Below are positions 1 to 4,255 of a DNA stretch of 6,404 nucleotides, in pieces; the stretch's first letter is position 1; each line of letters begins with the position of its first letter. The notes beneath the pieces are model-generated. The model saw only the letters and a list, made by a program, of their open reading frames with translations. It was not told where the DNA came from and made no database searches. Position numbers and translations under genes: made by a program. This stretch comes from CAYGZA01 sp964354135. Lineage in GTDB: Bacteria > Planctomycetota > Planctomycetia > Pirellulales > Thermoguttaceae. The DNA is taken from contig CAYGZA010000352.1 in assembly GCA_964354135.1 (NCBI GenBank), positions 1-6,404 on the forward strand, read 5' to 3'.

Positions 1-449
1 ACAAGATCTCCTCTGTGATGATGGTCGTGCCTGAGATCCTCCTGCACGTCAGCCGCGGCATCCGCTGGGACAGCGACCACGTGGTGATCCTCAACGACGA
101 CCTGCGGGCCATCGCCGAAGAGATCGTCCGCGGCGGGTTCGTGGAGCGGGTCCACATCGGCCTGGATTTCTTCGACGCCAGCATCAACCGCGTGGCGGCC
201 TGGGTGATCGGCACCCGGGCGATGATCAAGGCGCTCCTGTGGGCCCTGTTGGAGCCGACGGCCAAGCTCCGCGAGCTGGAAAACGCGGGGAACTACACCG
301 CCCGGCTCGCCATGGTCGAAGAGATCAAGACCCTCCCGCTGGGCGCGGTTTGGGACTACTACTGCACGAAACGCGGCGTGCCCGTGGGAATGGCCTGGAT
401 GGACGAGGTGAAGCGGTACGAGGCCGAGGTGACGGGGAAAAGGGGCTAG
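1..449 (+). CDS. rhaA: L-rhamnose isomerase, C-terminal part (5' end outside window)
   Basis: Cytoplasmic enzyme that interconverts L-rhamnose and L-rhamnulose, the first step of L-rhamnose breakdown. The frame is open from the left edge (first full codon at 3) to TAG at 447-449, giving 148 residues of a protein of about 420; some 270 N-terminal residues lie outside. The sequence follows E. coli RhaA almost continuously: LHVSR, RWDSDHVV, RVHIGLDFFDASINR, AAWVIGTR, ALLEPTAKLRELE, then NYTARLAM. By family knowledge, the DSD pair (visible residues 23 and 25) supplies catalytic-metal ligands, while His15 of LHVSR and Asp55 of GLDFF match the structural metal site. All are present, so the visible part looks functional. 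The GTG at 15 is an internal codon, not a start. The stop codon overlaps a 7-nt repeat array. Identification is very secure. Confidence 0.97.
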   Translation, partial: KISSVMMVVPEILLHVSRGIRWDSDHVVILNDDLRAIAEEIVRGGFVERVHIGLDFFDASINRVAAWVIGTRAMIKALLWALLEPTAKLRELENAGNYTARLAMVEEIKTLPLGAVWDYYCTKRGVPVGMAWMDEVKRYEAEVTGKRG

Positions 450-483
450 GGGTTAGGGGCTAGGGACTGGGGACTAGGGACTA
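442..483 (+). repeat. Six-unit 7-nt G-rich tandem array (GGGRYTR)
   Basis: Six uninterrupted 7-mers fit GGGRYTR: three GGGG-type units (442-462; CTA, TTA and CTA spacers) followed by three GGGA-type units (463-483). The array begins inside the last codons of rhaA and supplies its TAG. Because 7 is not a multiple of 3, TAG falls in all three forward frames (447, 454, 461), and TAG/TAA also occurs on the complement. G-runs of three to four with 3-nt spacers could form a G-quadruplex on the mRNA-sense strand. Function is unknown; similar degenerate arrays may be dispersed in the host genome. Confidence 0.9.
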
Positions 484-526
484 GCGTTCCGCACCAGGCG
501 AGCGAGGATGATTGGCGACGGACCTG

Positions 527-555
527 AATGACAAGGTCCTTGGACCTTGGTCATT
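527..555. promoter_or_regulatory. Long inverted repeat upstream of rhaT (operator or mRNA hairpin)
   Basis: The left arm at 527-539 (AATGACAAGGTCC) is matched by 542-555, its complement with one extra G at 549/550. This gives about 12-13 paired bases around a tiny centre. As RNA it is a strong hairpin with an effective CTTG loop and one bulge; as DNA it is a near-palindrome of the size bound by dimeric repressors. It ends 49 nt before the rhaT ATG. No T-run follows, so it is not a classic intrinsic terminator. The pairing is seen directly; a regulatory role is inferred. Confidence 0.6.
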
Positions 556-589
556 GGGCCTTTCCCTAGCGCATGGTGGTCCGCAAGAA

Positions 590-596
590 GAAAGGA
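590..596 (+). promoter_or_regulatory. Ribosome binding site deciding the rhaT start
   Basis: The purine-rich GAAAGGA lies 8 nt before the ATG at 605. It favours that ATG over the in-frame TTG at 512, which has no such site and would put the inverted repeat inside the coding sequence. An in-frame ATG at 614 is also possible but is less well spaced. Confidence 0.7.
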
Positions 597-604
597 TCGA
601 GCCT

Positions 605-1789
605 ATGAATCCCATGGTCGGGGTGTTGATGTACGTGGTCGGCGGGGCCGCCGGGGCCAGCTTCTACTTGCCGTTCAAGGGTGTGCGGAAGTGGGCCTGG
701 GAAAGCTACTGGATGATCTACACCCTGGTCGCCCTGCTCATCGTCCCCTGGGTGTTGGCGCTCTCGATGTCGCCCAACGTCCTCTCGGTCTTAAGCCAGA
801 CGCCTTGGAAGACGCTCGGCCTGAGCTTCCTTTTCGGGGCGATGTGGGGCGCGGGCGGATTGACCTGGGGACTGATGATCCGCTATCTCGGCGTCGGGCT
901 CGGGGTGGCGATCGGCTGCGGGTTGTGCGCGGCCGTCGGCACGCTCGTTCCCCCGCTTTTCCTCGGGGACTTCAAGACGCTCGTCGCCCTGCCGGGAGGC
1001 GTCACCACCCTGGCCGTGTGGTGCGTCGGCGTGACCATCAGCCTGGTCGGCATCGTGGTCACCGGCGCGGCCGGGATGTCCAAGGAGCGCGAGCTCTCCG
1101 AGGAGCAGAAGAAGGCCGCCGTCGCCGAGTTCAACTTTGCCAAGGGCATCCTGGTGGCCGTCTTCTCCGGCGTGATGAGCGGCGGCATGGCGATCGGCAT
1201 TCGCATGGGCGACGTGGGGGGCGAAGAGTCGATCGTCAAGCTCACGCAGAAGATCCCACCCGTCACTCCCGAGATGTGGCAGGGGCTGCCCGTCCTGGTC
1301 GTGGTCCTCCTGGGTGGCTTCACCGTCAACTTCGTCTGGTGCCTGCTCTTGAACCTGAAGAACCGGACTGCGGGCGATTACACCAAGTTCGGCCTCCTCC
1401 TCGTGCCCAACCTGATCTTCTCGGCCCTGGCCGGGGTCCTCTGGTACTCCCAGATGGCCTGCTTCACGATCGGGGATTCGCAGAGCGGCAACTTCAAGTT
1501 CACCGGCTGGACCGTATTCATGTCCGCCCAGATTGTCTTCAGCTCGCTCTGGGGAATCGTCTTGGCGGAGTGGAAGGGATCGAGCGAGCGGACCAGGACG
1601 CTGCTTACGACCGGCTTGGCGATCCTGGTCGTTTCCATGGCGATCATCGGCTACGGCAACTACCGCGAATCGAAGAGGCCCAAGCCGTCGGACCCGGGCC
1701 CACAGAAACCGGCGGCCACGGCAAGCCTCGCGGGAACGCCTCACAGTCCGGCGTTTCCGTTGGCAGGCGAGTTGTTGGTCGTCCGATAG
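605..1789 (+). CDS. rhaT: L-rhamnose/proton symporter, RhaT family
   Basis: Inner-membrane carrier importing L-rhamnose with H+, in the drug/metabolite transporter superfamily. The 394-residue product matches E. coli RhaT (344 aa) along its length: an N-terminal helix running into FYLPFKGVRKWAWE (20-33), FLFGAMWGAGG (76-85) with RYLGVGLG (93-100), the loop EFNFAKGILVAV (175-186), SGGMAIG (192-198), GVLWYSQM (277-284), and MSAQIVFSSLWGIVLAEWK (306-324). About ten hydrophobic helices are visible. Residues after about 352 form a Pro/Ser/Ala-rich tail of some 42 residues that is absent from E. coli RhaT. The gene sits 155 nt after rhaA and 106 nt before the next gene, all on the same strand, which suggests co-transcription, though hairpins fill both gaps. 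The partner enzyme and exported rhamnosidase in the window support L-rhamnose as substrate. Confidence 0.94.
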   Translation: MNPMVGVLMYVVGGAAGASFYLPFKGVRKWAWESYWMIYTLVALLIVPWVLALSMSPNVLSVLSQTPWKTLGLSFLFGAMWGAGGLTWGLMIRYLGVGLGVAIGCGLCAAVGTLVPPLFLGDFKTLVALPGGVTTLAVWCVGVTISLVGIVVTGAAGMSKERELSEEQKKAAVAEFNFAKGILVAVFSGVMSGGMAIGIRMGDVGGEESIVKLTQKIPPVTPEMWQGLPVLVVVLLGGFTVNFVWCLLLNLKNRTAGDYTKFGLLLVPNLIFSALAGVLWYSQMACFTIGDSQSGNFKFTGWTVFMSAQIVFSSLWGIVLAEWKGSSERTRTLLTTGLAILVVSMAIIGYGNYRESKRPKPSDPGPQKPAATASLAGTPHSPAFPLAGELLVVR

Positions 1790-1815
1790 AGAAGGCCGGT
1801 AGCGACATCGTCTTG

Positions 1816-1854
1816 CGGGAGGGCCAACGGCTCGGCAGGAGCCTCGCCCTCCCG
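1816..1854. repeat. Two-part intercistronic hairpin after rhaT
   Basis: A perfect 9-bp outer stem (CGGGAGGGC at 1816-1824 with GCCCTCCCG at 1846-1854) encloses a second perfect 5-bp stem (GGCTC 1829-1833, GAGCC 1839-1843) with a 5-nt loop. The stems are separated by a 4 x 2 internal loop. It lies 26 nt after the rhaT stop. No T-run follows, so intrinsic termination is unlikely; mRNA protection, processing or a dispersed repeat fit better. From memory, similar GGCTC...GAGCCTCGCCCTCCC sequences recur between genes in planctomycetes; this was not checked. Confidence 0.75.
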
Positions 1855-1880
1855 GACCGCGAAACTCGGTGACTTTGACC

Positions 1881-1888
1881 AAGGGAGG
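1881..1888 (+). promoter_or_regulatory. Strong Shine-Dalgarno sequence for the NCS1-like gene
   Basis: AAGGGAGG lies 7 nt before ATG 1896. An in-frame GTG at 1869 would add nine residues, but this site lies inside that extension and points to 1896. Confidence 0.8.
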
Positions 1889-1895
1889 GCGTTCC

Positions 1896-4145
1896 ATGGC
1901 GACGGGCGAAGCTAAGCAGGGCATCTTCCAGCGGCTCGACAAGCTCTACGAGTTCGACCGCGAGCCGGTCACCGACGACAAGCTCCAGCCGGGTTCCTAT
2001 TTCGCCGGGGTCTTCTCCGGCGAGCACATCGCCGCCACCGAGTTCGTGATCGGCGCCTTGTTCGTCAGCCTCGGTGCAACGGTTTACGACGTGCTCGTGG
2101 GCCTCCTGCTGGGGAACCTCCTGGCGGTCCTCTCCTGGACCCTGGTGTGCGCCCCGATCGCCGTCCAGACCCGGCTCACCCTGTACTGGTACCTCCGCCG
2201 GATCGCCGGTCCGATCGTGACGGTGATCTACAACCTGCTCAACGCGATGTTGTTCTGCGTCCTGGCGGGGGCCATGATCACGGTCTCCGCCTCGGCCATC
2301 CGCATCCCTTTCGGGATAAAACCGCAGACCGGGTGGATACCGGACGATCCGTGGTTCATTCCCGTGGTGCTGGGGGTGGGAGCGGTGGTGGTGACGCTGG
2401 CGGTTCTGGGTTTCAAACGGCTGGCCCAATTTGCCGCAGTCTGTTCCCCCTGGATGGTCGTGATGTTTCCTGCCGGGGCGCTGCTGGCGATCCCCGCCAT
2501 GGGGCAAATCGACGCGTTGGACGGTCTCTTGGAAATGGCCCAGAACAAGATCTGGGCGGGGCCTGCCGCGGGGCAAGCCCCCCTGGGGTTCTGGCACGTC
2601 GCGGCCTTCGCCTGGATCTGCAACCTCGCCACGCACCTGGGGCTGTCGGACATGGCCTTGTTCCGTTATGCGCGGCGGGCGTCGTACGGGCTGTACTCGG
2701 CCTTCGGGATGTTTCTCGGGCACTATATGGCCTGGATCTGCGCGGGAGTGATGGGGGCCGCCGCAGTGTCGATGATTAACGAAGAGCGGATGGCGGGACT
2801 TCCGGGAGGTCGCAGCGGTTTTCCGCCCCCGGCGACGGCCGAGGGGGCACCCACGGGCCCGATGGCCAAAGGCGCCCCGCAAGGGGAGGCCAAGAAGAAA
2901 CCCTCGTCGGTCCCCAAGGGCGCGCCCAAGGCGAAGGCGAAAGGCGGAGGAGCACCCGCGGGACCCAAGAAGTCGGAAAAAGGAGCCGGGGGGCCTCCTT
3001 CAGCACCGAAGATGGCGGGACCGCCGCAGGTCGGCCCGACGAGCGGACCCCCGGGCGCCCCGATGGGCGGACCAATGGGCGGCCCGATGGGCGCGCCGTC
3101 GGGCGTGAAGTTGGTGGAGCTTAAGGACGTCGATACGGGGGCTGTGGCTTTCCGGTGCCTGGGCGTGGTCGGGGCCGTGGTGGTCGTGCTCGCCGGATGG
3201 ACGACCGCCAATCCGACCCTCTATCGGGCCGGGTTGGCCCTTCAGGTGGTCACCCCCGGCTGGCCGCGCTGGGTGGTCACCCTGCTGGCCGGCGGGATCA
3301 CGACCCTCGTCGCGTGCTCGCCCTTCGTGTTCCGCAGGCTGTTCGACTTCGTGGCCATCTACGGGATTCTCCTGGTGCCGATCGGGGCGATCGTCGTTGC
3401 CGAACACTGGCTCTTCCCGATCCTGGGGCTCACGCAGTTCTGGAGCACCCGGAAGCGGCAGATGCTCAACTGGCCCGCGCTGGCCGGTTGGCTGGTCGGC
3501 CTGGCGATTGCCGCGGCGGCCTGGGTCTCCAAGTACGTCTACGACTACGAGATCCTCCACGAGTTCTTCCTGGTGATCCCGGTCTGGATCGCGACCACGG
3601 TGTTGTACACGCTGCTGGCCTCCGTGGCCGGCGCCCGAGGGCCCTTGCCCGAGTTGACCGAGGAGCCTGTTCCCGCTGCGCCCATGCCCGTCGTTCGCAA
3701 CGAGACCGCCAGCGGAGTTCCGTTGTCGCCGGTCGAGAAGGGGCTGCTCTATGTGGCCGGCCTGACGGCCTTCGCCTCCCTGGGATACTGGATAGGGTCT
3801 GCGGTCTATCGCTTCTTGACCCTCAAGGTGCGATCCTACGGCGATATGCACATCGCGGCCGACGAGCTCGACTTCCACCACCTCGTTTTCCTTATCAGCG
3901 CGGTGATCTGGTTCCACCTTTGGGAGAAATCCTTGCCCTGGAACCGAACGCTGTACCTCGCGTCCGGTTTGACGGCCTTGGCCTGCCTGGGGCTGTGCGT
4001 CCTCTTTCCGGTCTGCGGGCTCTTGAGCTGGCTGATGCCGGACATCATCCACAGCCATTTGATTACGGTCACGTTGACCTATTTTGTCGCTGCGATCGTC
4101 TGGATGCGGCAACGCGAGAAGCGTAAGGCCGCGACTATTGCGTGA
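1896..4145 (+). CDS. NCS1-like (purine-cytosine permease-type) membrane transporter with loop insertion and C-terminal extension
   Basis: A 749-residue multi-pass protein. A polar N-terminus (1-40) leads into GEHIAATEFVIGALFVSLGA (42-61) and LLLGNLLAVLSW (70-81), the TM1/TM2 pattern of the NCS1 (LeuT-fold) family. Further helices fall near 108-130, 153-175, 183-203, 231-250 and 264-292, including DMALFRYARRAS (252-263), which resembles the NCS1 D-x-x-R-Y-A-R-R segment. Residues 302-403 are a Gly/Pro/Ala/Lys/Met-rich insert. The NCS1 pattern resumes with TANPTLYRAGLALQ (437-450), like the family's N-x-Y-x-x-x-L-x-L-Q stretch, and FVAIYGILLVPIGAIVVAEHW (485-505). After the two last core helices (525-578), four extra hydrophobic stretches follow (616-636, 660-676, 686-713, 721-737). 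NCS1 proteins usually have about 400-550 residues and 12 helices and move nucleobases, hydantoins or vitamins with H+ or Na+. The substrate cannot be read here; the neighbours suggest rhamnose or a rhamnose-linked compound, as inference only. Confidence 0.75.
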   Translation: MATGEAKQGIFQRLDKLYEFDREPVTDDKLQPGSYFAGVFSGEHIAATEFVIGALFVSLGATVYDVLVGLLLGNLLAVLSWTLVCAPIAVQTRLTLYWYLRRIAGPIVTVIYNLLNAMLFCVLAGAMITVSASAIRIPFGIKPQTGWIPDDPWFIPVVLGVGAVVVTLAVLGFKRLAQFAAVCSPWMVVMFPAGALLAIPAMGQIDALDGLLEMAQNKIWAGPAAGQAPLGFWHVAAFAWICNLATHLGLSDMALFRYARRASYGLYSAFGMFLGHYMAWICAGVMGAAAVSMINEERMAGLPGGRSGFPPPATAEGAPTGPMAKGAPQGEAKKKPSSVPKGAPKAKAKGGGAPAGPKKSEKGAGGPPSAPKMAGPPQVGPTSGPPGAPMGGPMGGPMGAPSGVKLVELKDVDTGAVAFRCLGVVGAVVVVLAGWTTANPTLYRAGLALQVVTPGWPRWVVTLLAGGITTLVACSPFVFRRLFDFVAIYGILLVPIGAIVVAEHWLFPILGLTQFWSTRKRQMLNWPALAGWLVGLAIAAAAWVSKYVYDYEILHEFFLVIPVWIATTVLYTLLASVAGARGPLPELTEEPVPAAPMPVVRNETASGVPLSPVEKGLLYVAGLTAFASLGYWIGSAVYRFLTLKVRSYGDMHIAADELDFHHLVFLISAVIWFHLWEKSLPWNRTLYLASGLTALACLGLCVLFPVCGLLSWLMPDIIHSHLITVTLTYFVAAIVWMRQREKRKAATIA
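2799..3104 (+). other. Low-complexity Gly/Pro/Ala/Lys/Met insert in the NCS1-like protein
   Basis: Encodes residues 302-403. It runs from GLPGGRSG through repeated GAP/KGAP-type elements and a Lys-rich middle (AKKKPSSVPKGAPKAKAKG) to three Met-Gly-Gly/Ala-Pro units, encoded by three near-identical 12-nt units at 3063-3098. The frame stays open with no hydrophobic stretch, so this is an extramembrane loop between two core helices. The positive charge suggests a cytoplasmic side (positive-inside rule, inference). The 12-nt units suggest growth by replication slippage. Confidence 0.8.
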
Positions 4146-4152
4146 AGCCTGT

Positions 4153-4214
4153 CCCCAAACCCTCTCCCCTCGCCCCGCTTGCCGGGAGAGGCGCCGGCGG
4201 TGAGGGGTTCTGGG
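4153..4214. repeat. C-rich/G-rich imperfect inverted repeat between the NCS1-like and GH78 genes
   Basis: CCTCTCCC (4161-4168) pairs with GGGAGAGG (4184-4191). Alternatively CCCCTCGCC (4166-4174) pairs with GGTGAGGGG (4199-4207) with one G-U, and the flanks CCC-AA-ACCCTC and GAGGGGTT-CT-GGG can extend this outer fold. The two pairings exclude each other. No T-run follows. It resembles the CCTCTCCCC...GGGGAGAGG palindromes common between genes in many GC-rich bacteria (from memory). It could end or stabilise the upstream transcript. Confidence 0.6.
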
Positions 4215-4241
4215 ATAGGCTCTTGATGCCACCTGTCACTG

Positions 4242-4247
4242 AAGGAG
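4242..4247 (+). promoter_or_regulatory. Ribosome binding site of the GH78 gene
   Basis: AAGGAG lies 8 nt before ATG 4256, and that ATG opens directly into a signal peptide, which together fix the start. Confidence 0.8.
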
Positions 4248-4255
4248 ACTGGCCC

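Noticed and set aside
442..483. CRISPR-like array
   Set aside because: The units are 7 nt and contiguous, without spacers; this is a simple tandem repeat.
512..604. An upstream TTG start for rhaT giving 31 more residues
   Set aside because: It has no ribosome binding site, the extra residues do not match RhaT, and the inverted repeat would be coding. ATG 605 has a good site and matches the family N-terminus.
1816..1860. Classic Rho-independent terminator after rhaT
   Set aside because: The stem is strong but no T-run follows it on the + strand, and on the - strand the sequence past the stem also lacks one.
547..1872. Forward-strand alternative frames, including 547-1872, 2147-2779, 3155-4126 and 5131-5688
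   Set aside because: They overlap the recognised genes in another frame and give Arg/Pro/Gly-rich products with no membrane or catalytic pattern.
1869..1895. GTG start giving nine more residues on the NCS1-like protein
   Set aside because: The strong Shine-Dalgarno sequence at 1881-1888 lies inside this extension and is correctly spaced for ATG 1896.
791..4232. Long minus-strand frames at 791-1942, 1644-2882 and 3000-4232
   Set aside because: They lie opposite the rhaT and NCS1-like genes, have Arg/Gly/Asp-rich products without family features, and are explained by codon bias of the sense genes.
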